Shown here: positions 14,060-22,252 of the stretch, piece after piece
Layout of the letters: each line of letters begins with the position of its first letter
Position numbering within the stretch: position 1 is the stretch's first letter
NCBI GenBank assembly: GCA_948829205.1
Contig: CAQLOA010000004.1
Span: forward strand, 1 to 23,950
DNA from: an uncultured Eggerthellaceae bacterium
GTDB taxonomy: Bacteria; Actinomycetota; Coriobacteriia; Coriobacteriales; Eggerthellaceae
Length of the DNA stretch: 23,950 bases
Direction: 5' to 3'
Position numbers and translations under genes: made by a program
The notes under the pieces: generated by a model
Told to the model about the DNA's origin: nothing
Seen by the model: only the letters and a program-made list of their open reading frames with translations
The model's database searches: none

Positions 14060-15496
14060 CTACTCCGTCTCGAACAGGCCCAGCTGGCTGCCAGCGCCCT
14101 CGGGCGTGCCTACTGGATAGTCGCCCGTGAAACAGGCGTCGCAGAACCCGTCATGGTTCGCATTGCGCACAGCGTCGTGCAAGCCCTTCAGGGACAGGAA
14201 CGCCAGCGAGTCGGACCCAATCCACTCGTTCATTTCATCGATGCTCATGTTGGCGGCAAGCAGCTGCTCGCGGGTGTCGGTGTCGATGCCGTAGAAGCAT
14301 GGCCACGTGACCTCGGGGCTGGTGATGCGCAGATGCACCTCTGACGCACCTGCGTCGCGCAGCATCTTGACCAGCTTCTTTGAGGTGTTTCCCCTCACGA
14401 TGGAATCGTCGATGACGATAAGCCTTTTACCGGCGATCACCTCGGGCAACGGGTTCAGCTTCAGCCTGATGCCCAACTGCCGCATCTCCTGGGTAGGCTG
14501 TATGAAGGTGCGTCCGACGTAGCGGTTCTTCACTATGCCGTCGGTGTACTTGATGCCGCTTTCGGCGGCATAGCCGAGCGCAGCAGGCACGCCGGAGTCA
14601 GGCACGCCCAACACGAGGTCGGCCTCGACCGGCGCCTCCAGCGCCAGGATATGCCCGGTGGCGCGACGGGCCTGGTAGACGCTCTGCCCGTCGATGACGC
14701 TGTCGGGGCGAGCGAAGTAGACGTATTCGAAGATGCAGGACGCGCGCCTGGCGGCGGGAACACCTTGCGAAGACACGAGCCCTTCCTCGTTCACACGCAC
14801 GATCTCGCCAGGCTCTACGTCGCGGACGTACTCGGCCCCGACTATGTCCAAGCCGCACGTCTCGGAGGACACCACCCAGCCGCGGCCTTCGGGAAGCTTG
14901 CCTATGCATAGCGGCCGGATCCCGTTCGGGTCGCGGAACGCATACAGCGCATTGGCGGTGCACACCACCATGGCGTAAGCCCCTTGTATGCGCCCCATCG
15001 CTGCAGCGATGCCGTCGCGGAGGTGGTGCGTCTGCCTGGTCACGAGCCCGATGGACTTGGCAGCGACCTCGGAATCGGTCGCCGAGAAAAGCTGCACCCC
15101 TTCGGCGATCAGCTGCGCACGCATGGCGTTCGTGTTCATCAACGTGCCGTTGTGCGCCAGCGCGAAAAGCACCTCGTCGATGGCGGACATATGGGGCTGG
15201 GCCGCCTCCCAAGACGCCTTCGACCCGCTGGTGGAGTAACGCACGTGACCTATTGCGACCTTGCCTTCGAGCGCCGAAAGCGAAGCGTCGTCGAACACCT
15301 GCGTGACCAGGCCGAGATCCTTCGCCACCGTGACCGTGACTCCGTCTCCCACAGCGATTCCGGCGCTTTCCTGCCCTCGATGCTGCAAAGCCTGCAGGCC
15401 GAAGCCGGTCATGCGCGCAACATCGTGACCTGGGGCATAGACTCCAAAGACGCCGCATTCCTCTTCCATGCGGTCGGGGAGTGAACGGTTCGTCAT
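14060..15496 (-). CDS. purF: Amidophosphoribosyltransferase PurF ([4Fe-4S], propeptide type)
   Basis: PurF makes phosphoribosylamine from PRPP and glutamine, the committed step of purine synthesis. The 478-residue protein has a 13-residue propeptide before nucleophile Cys14 (EEECGVFGVY), as in the Bacillus-type enzyme, then the Ntn glutaminase domain (RGQESAGIAV, HVRYSTSG, LAHNGTL). The phosphoribosyl domain has the PRPP loop RLIVIDDSIVRGNTS (358-372). Cys254, Cys400, Cys452 and Cys455 (CDAC) match the four cluster ligands, implying an oxygen-sensitive enzyme that is feedback-controlled by nucleotides. Its ATG overlaps the sortase stop (ATGA), so translation is coupled to an envelope gene. 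AAAGG precedes the start. Confidence 0.97.
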   Translation of the reverse strand: MTNRSLPDRMEEECGVFGVYAPGHDVARMTGFGLQALQHRGQESAGIAVGDGVTVTVAKDLGLVTQVFDDASLSALEGKVAIGHVRYSTSGSKASWEAAQPHMSAIDEVLFALAHNGTLMNTNAMRAQLIAEGVQLFSATDSEVAAKSIGLVTRQTHHLRDGIAAAMGRIQGAYAMVVCTANALYAFRDPNGIRPLCIGKLPEGRGWVVSSETCGLDIVGAEYVRDVEPGEIVRVNEEGLVSSQGVPAARRASCIFEYVYFARPDSVIDGQSVYQARRATGHILALEAPVEADLVLGVPDSGVPAALGYAAESGIKYTDGIVKNRYVGRTFIQPTQEMRQLGIRLKLNPLPEVIAGKRLIVIDDSIVRGNTSKKLVKMLRDAGASEVHLRITSPEVTWPCFYGIDTDTREQLLAANMSIDEMNEWIGSDSLAFLSLKGLHDAVRNANHDGFCDACFTGDYPVGTPEGAGSQLGLFETE

Positions 15497-16425
15497 CCTT
15501 GCAACCTTTCATCCATGGCAGACCCGACGCTTCCCACGTCGGCCTCGTCCACCAGCGAATTGCCCTTGGACACATCGCTTCCTGCCGGAAGGAACTCCTC
15601 CACGGCGCAGTAGACCATTATGCGGTACCTGTCGTCCGGCGCGCTACAGGTGTAGAAGGCGACCGCCTGGTCGATGGTGTCTACCGAAGGCAGAGCCGGG
15701 TCGGGCTGGGCCAACGACTCCTGCACGTGCTGCGTCAGGTACTGGCGAAACTCTTCGATGGTCTCGAAGTTGGGGATGACCGTGACCTTGGAAGTCCCCC
15801 GGACGCTGTCGCAAGCGATGGCCGTCAGCCGGAAGTTGCCCTCGGGAGTGAGCAGGTAGAAAGTGCGGTGCTCGTTGAAGACGGCGCTGTCCTGCATGTC
15901 TTCGAGGAAGGCGAACATCGTGCCGTTCATCATGTGGTGGCCGGCGACGAAGCTGACCTGGTCCGTCCATTCGGGAGAGTTCGCCTCGCTCAGCACCGGG
16001 CACCCGTACTCGGCGCCGAACGCCCCCACGCCGTTGCCTGCGAAGTTGTGCTTCATGTAGTAGTTGTCGTTGTTCTCGCGCCAGACGATGGGGTAGTTGA
16101 TCGGCGAGTCGGGAAGGTACACCCAGCCGACGACGTCGGGATTGATGGCCCGAAGCGCGTCCCAGTCGACGTCGAACGACCCCAGGGTGAGATAGCTCCC
16201 GTTGTCGTCGACCTCGACGTGCTCGGTCAGCTCGTCGTAGGCGTTCTGCCCGGACCAGTAGGTGTAGACGATGTAGCCCACCCCGGCCAATGCGGCCAGG
16301 AACACGAACAGGGCTATGAAAAACAAAACGCTCCACGCACTGCGGCGTCGAGCGGTCTTGCCATATGCCTGGTCAGCGTAGTCGTATCCCGATTGCTGGT
16401 ATACGGGATCGACGTTTCCTGCCAT
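15493..16425 (-). CDS. Second class B-like sortase, translationally coupled to purF
   Basis: This is a membrane-anchored transpeptidase of 310 residues. A short Tyr/Gln-rich cytoplasmic start and RRR (26-28) precede one membrane segment (about 31-56). The catalytic domain shows INYPIVW (109-115), FVAGHHMMNGTMF with catalytic His163, and FYTCSAPDDRYRIMVY with nucleophile Cys260 and probable Arg268. The fold order fits class B, but the Cys-to-Arg segment differs from the sortase at 7696-8895, so the two are not recent duplicates. The tail after residue 280 is hydrophilic. The ATG at 16425 has AGGTGA upstream. The gene lies 26 bp after a 39-residue membrane protein, and its stop overlaps the purF start. 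The substrate is unknown. Confidence 0.9.
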   Translation of the reverse strand: MAGNVDPVYQQSGYDYADQAYGKTARRRSAWSVLFFIALFVFLAALAGVGYIVYTYWSGQNAYDELTEHVEVDDNGSYLTLGSFDVDWDALRAINPDVVGWVYLPDSPINYPIVWRENNDNYYMKHNFAGNGVGAFGAEYGCPVLSEANSPEWTDQVSFVAGHHMMNGTMFAFLEDMQDSAVFNEHRTFYLLTPEGNFRLTAIACDSVRGTSKVTVIPNFETIEEFRQYLTQHVQESLAQPDPALPSVDTIDQAVAFYTCSAPDDRYRIMVYCAVEEFLPAGSDVSKGNSLVDEADVGSVGSAMDERLQG

Positions 16426-16451
16426 CGGTCACCTGCTTCTAGTTGGCTTGC

Positions 16452-16571
16452 CTACTTCTTCTTCATCTCGTCGATGAAGCCCTTCGCCACGAACGCGACG
16501 ATGAGGACGACTATTACGGCAACGATAACCCAGATGACCCAAGGTTCGATATGCATTCCGAACAGTTCCAT
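16452..16571 (-). CDS. 39-residue single-pass membrane protein
   Basis: ATG at 16571 is preceded by AAAGGG with 7-base spacing and opens a 39-codon frame ending in TAG. The peptide is MELFGMHIEP, then a long hydrophobic helix (about 11-29, Trp/Ile/Val-rich), then a charged tail GFIDEMKKK. The likely topology is N-out, C-in by the positive-inside rule. It lies 26 bp before the sortase and downstream of a good -10 box, so it is probably the first gene of the sortase-purF operon. The strong ribosome site and clean helix-plus-basic-tail design support a real gene. It matches no family I know; a partner or regulator of the sortase is only a guess. Confidence 0.8.
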   Translation of the reverse strand: MELFGMHIEPWVIWVIVAVIVVLIVAFVAKGFIDEMKKK

Positions 16572-16624
16572 GGAAAACCCTTTCATTCGTGTAAAGCGGT
16601 GCACATCATGCACGCGCTGCCTAG

Positions 16625-16653
16625 TTTATAACACAGTTGCATCGGCTTGCGCA
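16625..16653 (-). promoter_or_regulatory. Predicted promoter of the small protein-sortase-purF operon
   Basis: On the minus strand, TATAAA (16625-16630) lies 53 bp upstream of the 39-residue gene. With a 17-bp spacer the -35 would be TGCGCA (16648-16653), a three-of-six match that falls inside the left arm of the hairpin at 16647-16690. Confidence 0.45.
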
Positions 16654-16690
16654 GGGCAGCTTGCGGCCTTCGTGCAACCGTCCTGCGCAA
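16647..16690. repeat. 9-bp inverted repeat downstream of ppk
   Basis: TTGCGCAGG (16647-16655) and CCTGCGCAA (16682-16690) are perfect arms around 26 bases. It lies just past the ppk stop. There is no T-tract, so it could be a non-canonical terminator for ppk or an operator for the purF operon promoter it overlaps. Confidence 0.45.
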
Positions 16691-16712
16691 AGCGCGCGCA
16701 ATCCCCCGGTTC

Positions 16713-19700
16713 CTAGCCGAAATGCCTCTTGAACCAGGACTCCTTCTTGACGGGCTTGGACGCGGCTTCAGGCTGGGCCTCGGGCCGCGCTGCAGGCGCT
16801 GCGTCCGCCTGGGTGCCGCTCTGCGATGCAGGCGCTTCGCCGGAAGGCTGCGCCTGGTCCATTGCGGCCACCATGGCGTCGAAGGCGTGCTCCTTTATGA
16901 CTTCGGGCCCGGCGCCGGCGGTGGATGCCACGGCCTCGGCGATGCTGGCCGCCACCTGCGACATGCTGGACTGCTCGTCTGCCTCGGCGTCGACGGAGTT
17001 CTCTGGCGCATCGGCGTCGTCGGCGGCATCGGCGTCGCCAAACGCCTCGGTGCGGGCGAATGCCTCGGCTGTGCCGTCAGCCACCTGCTCGTCCCCGTCA
17101 GGAACGGGGCCTCCCACGCGCGCAACCTCTATCGGCTCGCCCTCCATGTTGGGAACGGTGAACTTCCCTTCGGGGTTCGGCTCGGGCGTGTAAAGGCCCG
17201 AGATGTCCGGCAGCCCCGTGCGAGCCTCGTATGCGTCACCGTCGGCGGCGTAGGCCGCGGTCTCGCGTTCGTCTTGCGCATCAAACCCGGCGCGCTGCTC
17301 GGCCTCGTCCAATCCGGCGCCGGCACCTTCTGCGCCTTCCGCCGCGGCGCCGGCAACTTCCACGTCCTCGGCCGCTGCACCCGCGCCTTCCGCGTCCACG
17401 AATTCCGACGCCTCCTCGCCGAAGGCATCCATGGCTGCATCGCCGTCGACCGCGGCGTCGGCGGCCATCTCCTCAGGTTCGTCGCCGGCCCCTTTCAAGG
17501 CTTCCAGCGCAACAGCGGCCGCATCGATGCCGTCGACCGCACCTTCCTCCTGGACACGCCCCTCTTCCTGGGCGTCCTCGAATTCGGAGACCTCTTCGCC
17601 CAGCCTGTCCAGCTCGAGTTCGTCGGTCGCCACGTCGCGCACGCGCGACACGTCCGCTCCTTGCTGCGACAGGATGGCCTCGTCGGATTCGAGCCGCTTG
17701 CGCTGCGCCTCGTGGATGAGGTAGGCCTGCGAGTCGAACAGGACCACCTGGCCGTTCTCCTTGTCGGCCTTCGCGAAGAAGCCGAGGTCCGTGTACTTCT
17801 TGTTCGGAAGCAGGTCGCGAAGCTTGGCGGTGTCCGCCATGCAGGCGCCTATGTACCCAAGGATCTGGTCGCGCAGGACCGGGTTCGCCACCGGCCATGC
17901 CACCTCGACGCGCTTGTCCATGTTGCGCGTCATGAGGTCGGCGGACGACAGGTAGACCTTGAAGTCGCCGTCGAACGGCCCGAACAGGTATATGCGTGAA
18001 TGCTCGAGCAGGCGCCCGACGATGCTGACGACGCACACGTTCTCGGTGTAGCCCTTGATGCCGGGCACGATGCACGATATGCCGCGCACCATAAGCGTGC
18101 ACTGCACCCCTGTCTGCGAGGCCTCCACGATCTTGTCGATTATCTCCTTGTCGGTGATGGAGTTCGTCTTGAAGAACAGCCCGGCGGGTTTCCCCGCCTT
18201 CTTGTTGGCGATCTGCTCGTCGATGCCCGCGATGATGTTCTGCTTGATCTGAAGCGGGGCGACCCATAGGTGCGTGTACTCGTCGCTGACGTTCTCCAGC
18301 GTCATGTTGCGGAAGAACACGGCCGCATCGCGCCCGATGGCGGGGTCGGACGTGATGAACGAGAAGTCGGTGTACAGCCGCGCCGTCTTCTCGTTGTAGT
18401 TGCCCGTGCCCAGCTGGGTGATGAACTGAAGGCCGCCTTCGGTCTGGCGCGTGATGCAGCAGATCTTCGAGTGCACCTTGTAGTCGCGGAACCCGTAGAT
18501 GACGCGGCATCCCGCCTGCTCGAAGCGCTGCGACCATTCGATGTTGTTGGATTCGTCGAAACGTGCGCGCAGCTCGAAGAGCGCCGTCACCTCCTTGCCG
18601 TTCTCGGCAGCCGCGATCAGCGCCTCGGCCAGATGCGACTGCTTCGCCAGCCTGTACAGCGTGATGCGGATGGAAACCACCTGGGGGTCGACCGCCGCCT
18701 CGCGCAGCAGCTGCACGAAGGCGTCCATCGACTCGTAGGGATAGGACAGAAGCACTTCCTTCTCGCCGACCTGCTCGATGACCGAGCGGTTCGGGTCGAG
18801 CGATGCGGGCCACTGCGGCGAGAACGGCGCAGCGGACAGCTGGGCCCTCTTGTCGGCGTCGAGCATCGCCGCAAGGTCGTACACGTACCCGAGGTCGAGC
18901 GGCACCTTGCTGACGAAGGTCTGCGGAGCCTTCAGGTCGAGCCTTTCCAAAAGGACGGGCTTCACCGTGGCCGACAGCTCCTTCTCGGTTTCCAGCCGCA
19001 CCGGCATCAGACGCGTGCGGCGCTTGAGGATCTTCTTGATGTGCTCTCGATAGTCCTCGCCCTGCTCCTCAGCGCCTTCGACGGCGTCGAGGTCGGCGTT
19101 GCGCGTGACGCAGATCACGTTCGTGTGCTTCACCTTGTACATGGAGAAGACCTCCTGCACGAACATCTCTATCACGTGCTCGAGCAGGATGAACTGCAGC
19201 CCTGGGCCCGGAAGGCGGATTATGCGGCCGCATTGGCGAGGCAATGGGATTATGCCCAGCGTCACACCCTCGGCGCCGACGTTCTTTCCGCCCTTGCCCT
19301 TGCCGCCGGCGGGCTTGTCGGCCTTCGACTTCTTCTTGGCATCCTTGTCGGCCCCCTCGTCGAGCCTGACGACGATGTAGAGGGCTCCGTTCTCGAGGTG
19401 CGGGAACGGATGACGCGCGTTTACGATCTGCGGCGACAGGAACGGCATCACGTTCGCGTCGAAGTAGTCAGCGACGAACGAGGCCTGGTCGTCGGTGAGG
19501 CTCTTGGCCGACTTGTTCACCACTCCCTCGGCCATGAGGTCCTTGCGCAACGCCTTGTAGCATCCCTCGTAGTAGGGGTACAGCTCGTGGCAGCGCTTGT
19601 ACACCGCAACGAGCTGCTGCTCGGGCGTCATGCCCGACTTGGAGTCGATGATGGTCTTCTTGACCAGCGACAGGTCGGTGAGCGACCCGACGCGGATCAT

Positions 19701-19874
19701 GAAGAACTCCTGCAGGTTCGACCAGTATATGGAAAGGAAGCCGAGGCGGTCCAGCAGCGGCACCGACGGGTCGGCGCTCTGGTCGAGCACGCGCTTGTTG
19801 AACTCGAGCCACGACAGTTCGCGGTTCTGCATGTACGAGTAGCGCTTGCGCTTGCTTTCGTTGTTGTCGGACAT
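16713..19874 (-). CDS. ppk: Polyphosphate kinase PPK1 with a ~310-residue acidic C-terminal extension
   Basis: PPK1 reversibly polymerises the ATP gamma-phosphate into polyphosphate. Residues 1 to about 735 are a complete enzyme: N domain (YMQNRELSWLEFNKRVL, 14-30), head domain with a Lys/Gly-rich insert (about 172-203), and two phospholipase-D-like catalytic domains. DYKVHSKICCITR holds phosphorylated His468, and LLEHSRIYLFG holds His625. The typical family length is about 700 residues. Here the product is 1053, because residues about 740-1040 form an Ala/Glu/Asp-rich, probably disordered tail that ends in a basic patch (KPVKKESWFKRHFG). ATG 19874 has AGGAGA upstream and the canonical MSDNNESKRKRYSYM start; an in-frame start 87 bases earlier lacks similarity. 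It lies 83 bp after pap. Confidence 0.95.
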   Translation of the reverse strand: MSDNNESKRKRYSYMQNRELSWLEFNKRVLDQSADPSVPLLDRLGFLSIYWSNLQEFFMIRVGSLTDLSLVKKTIIDSKSGMTPEQQLVAVYKRCHELYPYYEGCYKALRKDLMAEGVVNKSAKSLTDDQASFVADYFDANVMPFLSPQIVNARHPFPHLENGALYIVVRLDEGADKDAKKKSKADKPAGGKGKGGKNVGAEGVTLGIIPLPRQCGRIIRLPGPGLQFILLEHVIEMFVQEVFSMYKVKHTNVICVTRNADLDAVEGAEEQGEDYREHIKKILKRRTRLMPVRLETEKELSATVKPVLLERLDLKAPQTFVSKVPLDLGYVYDLAAMLDADKRAQLSAAPFSPQWPASLDPNRSVIEQVGEKEVLLSYPYESMDAFVQLLREAAVDPQVVSIRITLYRLAKQSHLAEALIAAAENGKEVTALFELRARFDESNNIEWSQRFEQAGCRVIYGFRDYKVHSKICCITRQTEGGLQFITQLGTGNYNEKTARLYTDFSFITSDPAIGRDAAVFFRNMTLENVSDEYTHLWVAPLQIKQNIIAGIDEQIANKKAGKPAGLFFKTNSITDKEIIDKIVEASQTGVQCTLMVRGISCIVPGIKGYTENVCVVSIVGRLLEHSRIYLFGPFDGDFKVYLSSADLMTRNMDKRVEVAWPVANPVLRDQILGYIGACMADTAKLRDLLPNKKYTDLGFFAKADKENGQVVLFDSQAYLIHEAQRKRLESDEAILSQQGADVSRVRDVATDELELDRLGEEVSEFEDAQEEGRVQEEGAVDGIDAAAVALEALKGAGDEPEEMAADAAVDGDAAMDAFGEEASEFVDAEGAGAAAEDVEVAGAAAEGAEGAGAGLDEAEQRAGFDAQDERETAAYAADGDAYEARTGLPDISGLYTPEPNPEGKFTVPNMEGEPIEVARVGGPVPDGDEQVADGTAEAFARTEAFGDADAADDADAPENSVDAEADEQSSMSQVAASIAEAVASTAGAGPEVIKEHAFDAMVAAMDQAQPSGEAPASQSGTQADAAPAARPEAQPEAASKPVKKESWFKRHFG

Positions 19875-19957
19875 ATGGCTTCTCCTGACGTTCTGTGGCG
19901 TATGCGTCGGCGTTAGGCGTGGACGAACGGCGCTGCGAGGGCGGCGCCGCGGCCCCT

Positions 19958-21598
19958 TCATCCTTTGACGCCAAGCCTTTCCTCGAGGGCCTCCACGATG
20001 ATCTTCAACGCCTTGATGCGGGCGTACTTCTTGTCGTCGCTTTCAAGCGTTATCCATGGCGCATAGGTGGTGGAAGTAAGGCGGAACATGTCGTCGATGG
20101 CGCTCTTGTACTGAGGGTACTTCTCGCGGTTGCGCCAGTCGTCCGGCGTGATCTTCCACTGCTTGGCAGGGTCTTCCTGACGGGCCTTGAAGCGGGCCAG
20201 CTGCTCCTCGTCGCTGACGTCCACCCAGAACTTCAGCAGGATGGCGCCCCAGTCCACCAGGTCGTGCTCGAACTCGTTGATCTCATCGTAGCCTTGGGCC
20301 CAGCGTTCGGGTGGAGTTATCTCCTCGACGCGCTCGACCAGCACGCGCCCGTACCACGACCGGTCGAACATGCCCACGTGCCCGGCCTTCGGAAGGCGCG
20401 TCCAGTAGCGCCACAGGTGCGGATGCGCCAGTTCGGGCTTGGTGGGCGCGGGCGACGGGATGATGGTGTATGCGCGCGCGTCGAGGGCCTGGGCGACGCG
20501 CTTGATGTTGCCGCCCTTCCCCGCGGCGTCCCACCCTTCGTACATGATGACGAGCGGCACACGCGCCTGAAACATGAGGTTCTCCAAGCGGAACAGCTTG
20601 CCCTGCAGCTTCTTGAGCTTCTTCTTGTACTCTTCGGGGTCGATGGAAAGCCCGTGGTTCATCTCGTCGACCGACGGGTAGTCTCGCACGATCTCAAAGC
20701 GGGACGATTCGGGGGCGAAGGAGTGCTGGGCCGCCGCCTTGGCCTCCTCGACCGAAAGGCCTTCCTCGGCCGCCGCCTCCTCGTCGACCAGCAGCCTTGC
20801 CGACTCGGCGTCGCGTCGCACGGCGTCCTTCCCCTTCGCCTCAAGCGCCCCCTCGATGGCCTCGATCAGCGTCTCGGCGATGGCGATGTTGGCGCGCCGG
20901 CCGTCCTCGCCGTCGAGCAGGATCCACGGCGCGAACTCGAAGTTCGACCCCTCCAGCAGGCGGTCGTAGAGCTTGTAGGCCTCGTTGTAGTCCTTCACGC
21001 TGAAAAGCTTCTTCTCGGGGACGCGCCAACGGGTGGCCGCATCGTCGTATAGGCGGTTGAGCCGCTTCATCTGCGCCTTCTTGCGCACGTGCATGAAGAA
21101 CTTGACGACGACGTACCCGTCGCTGACCAGCTGTTCCTCGAAGTCGCGGATGGACTCGAGGTAATGCCGCGTGCCTTCGCGGGGAAGCACGAGCTCGCTG
21201 GTGGAATGGGTCAGCATGAGCTCGGTGGCCTTGGAATACCAGCCACGGTCGTAGAAGGTGATGTCGCCGCGCTCGCCGAGCACCTCCCAGAATTCCTTCA
21301 TCAGGGGATAGAATCCGGACACGCCGTGCTTGCGGCCGGGGAAATGCTTGTATTCCTCGGTGTCGACGTCGGGGGACACGTACACGCTGGTGGCCCGCGC
21401 GTCGAGGTTGTACATCAGGTCGGAGATGCGCGAGCCCTTGCCTGCGCCGTTCCATCCCTCGAAGAGCACGACGAGGCCTATCCCGTTGTTGACGGCCTTC
21501 TGCTGCAGCACCACCAGCTTCTCTACAAGCTCCTTGTAGCGCTTCTTGTACTCCCCTTTGGAAAGCTCGTCCTTCTTGAAATCGACCTGTTCGAGCAT
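19958..21598 (-). CDS. pap: Polyphosphate:AMP phosphotransferase, two fused PPK2 domains
   Basis: Class II PPK2 enzymes phosphorylate AMP to ADP with polyphosphate. The 546-residue product has two PPK2 domains. Domain 1 (about 15-260) has Walker A EGWNGAGKGS (47-56) and ITFYDRGWYSKA. Domain 2 (about 320-545) has Walker A EGWDAAGKGG (354-363) and VGMFDRSWYGRVL. A helical, charged linker joins them. In domain 1 Asn replaces the usual Asp of the GWD motif, so catalysis probably resides in domain 2. The start at 21598 has AAGGAGG six bases upstream; the in-frame ATG at 21643 lies one base from a TATAAT box and cannot be in that transcript. It is cotranscribed with ppk, giving a polyP synthesis-and-use pair. 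Confidence 0.93.
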   Translation of the reverse strand: MLEQVDFKKDELSKGEYKKRYKELVEKLVVLQQKAVNNGIGLVVLFEGWNGAGKGSRISDLMYNLDARATSVYVSPDVDTEEYKHFPGRKHGVSGFYPLMKEFWEVLGERGDITFYDRGWYSKATELMLTHSTSELVLPREGTRHYLESIRDFEEQLVSDGYVVVKFFMHVRKKAQMKRLNRLYDDAATRWRVPEKKLFSVKDYNEAYKLYDRLLEGSNFEFAPWILLDGEDGRRANIAIAETLIEAIEGALEAKGKDAVRRDAESARLLVDEEAAAEEGLSVEEAKAAAQHSFAPESSRFEIVRDYPSVDEMNHGLSIDPEEYKKKLKKLQGKLFRLENLMFQARVPLVIMYEGWDAAGKGGNIKRVAQALDARAYTIIPSPAPTKPELAHPHLWRYWTRLPKAGHVGMFDRSWYGRVLVERVEEITPPERWAQGYDEINEFEHDLVDWGAILLKFWVDVSDEEQLARFKARQEDPAKQWKITPDDWRNREKYPQYKSAIDDMFRLTSTTYAPWITLESDDKKYARIKALKIIVEALEERLGVKG

Positions 21599-21644
21599 GA
21601 ACGCCTCCTTGAACGAAGCTGGGCGAGGCTTGTTCGATGACATG

Positions 21645-21650
21645 ATTATA
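21645..21650 (-). promoter_or_regulatory. Consensus -10 of pap-ppk
   Basis: A perfect TATAAT on the minus strand lies 46 bp upstream of the pap ATG at 21598. The -35 is weak (GCAATC at 17 bp). It decides the pap start, since the upstream in-frame ATG falls immediately after the -10. Confidence 0.6.
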
Positions 21651-21661
21651 TATGTTTACTC

Positions 21662-21670
21662 TGCTATGAT
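21662..21670 (+). promoter_or_regulatory. Extended -10 promoter of the gamma-carbonic-anhydrase-like gene
   Basis: TGCTATGAT fits an extended -10 (TGn followed by TATGAT). It lies 35 bp before the ATG at 21706. It is back to back with the pap -10, so the two divergent promoters overlap. Confidence 0.55.
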
Positions 21671-21705
21671 TGCACCTCTTAAAGCCCTCGTCGCAAGGAG
21701 CCTTC

Positions 21706-22212
21706 ATGACCTACGGAAAGCCCGAGATACACCCGTCCGCGAAGATAGCCGGAAACGCCACCTTGGTCGGCGACGTGCACATCGCCGAAGACGTGACAGT
21801 GCTTTACGGCGCCACCCTGCGAGGGGACATGGGCGGCCACGTGTACGTTGGGGCGCGCAGCAACGTGCAGGAGCTGGCGTGCATGCACGTGCCCATCGAC
21901 GGCGACGTGGTGGTAGGCGAGGACGTGTCGGTCGGACATGGCGCCATACTGCACGGATGCACCATCGGCGACGGTTCGCTGGTGGGAATGGGCGCCATCG
22001 TGCTGGACGGCGCGAAGATCGGGCGCAACTGCCTAATAGGCGCAGGCGCGCTGGTCACGGGCAAGATGGATGCCCCCGACGGAACGCTTGTCATCGGCTC
22101 GCCGGCCAAGGTGGCACGCGAGCTGACTCCCGAGGAGCTGGAAGGCCTGAAGGTCAACTGCTCCGAGTACGTGGCCATCGGCCGCGACCTTGCCGCCGAA
22201 GGGCTGCTGTAG
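21706..22212 (+). CDS. Gamma-carbonic anhydrase family protein (left-handed beta-helix)
   Basis: These hexapeptide-repeat trimers bind a metal between subunits; some hydrate CO2, while others (YrdA/PaaY type) act on CoA thioesters or have unknown roles. The 168-residue protein shows repeated hexapeptide rungs (IHPSAKIAGNATLVGDVHIA onward). The three metal-ligand histidines are His61 (LACMHV), His78 and His83 (VGHGAILHGC), with the five-residue spacing of the Cam family. A C-terminal helix (LTPEELEGLKVN) follows. The ATG at 21706 has AAGGAG seven bases upstream; a frame start at 21670 overlaps the promoter and is rejected. It is a single-gene unit, convergent with glmM (40 bp between stops). 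Enzymatic activity is not certain. Confidence 0.9.
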   Translation: MTYGKPEIHPSAKIAGNATLVGDVHIAEDVTVLYGATLRGDMGGHVYVGARSNVQELACMHVPIDGDVVVGEDVSVGHGAILHGCTIGDGSLVGMGAIVLDGAKIGRNCLIGAGALVTGKMDAPDGTLVIGSPAKVARELTPEELEGLKVNCSEYVAIGRDLAAEGLL

Positions 22213-22252
22213 GCTGGGGCCCTGCGCCCTCAGAGTCCGAAAGGCCGAAGTA

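Noticed and set aside
18270..19916. A 548-codon plus-strand open frame opposite ppk
   Set aside because: It is a mirror of the ppk coding strand in high-GC DNA, with no recognisable protein features.
19875..19961. Upstream in-frame start for ppk
   Set aside because: The added residues are Arg/Pro-rich without similarity, while ATG 19874 has AGGAGA and the canonical N-terminus.
21599..21643. In-frame upstream ATG of pap
   Set aside because: It lies one base after a perfect TATAAT, so it would not be in the transcript. The downstream ATG has a strong AAGGAGG.
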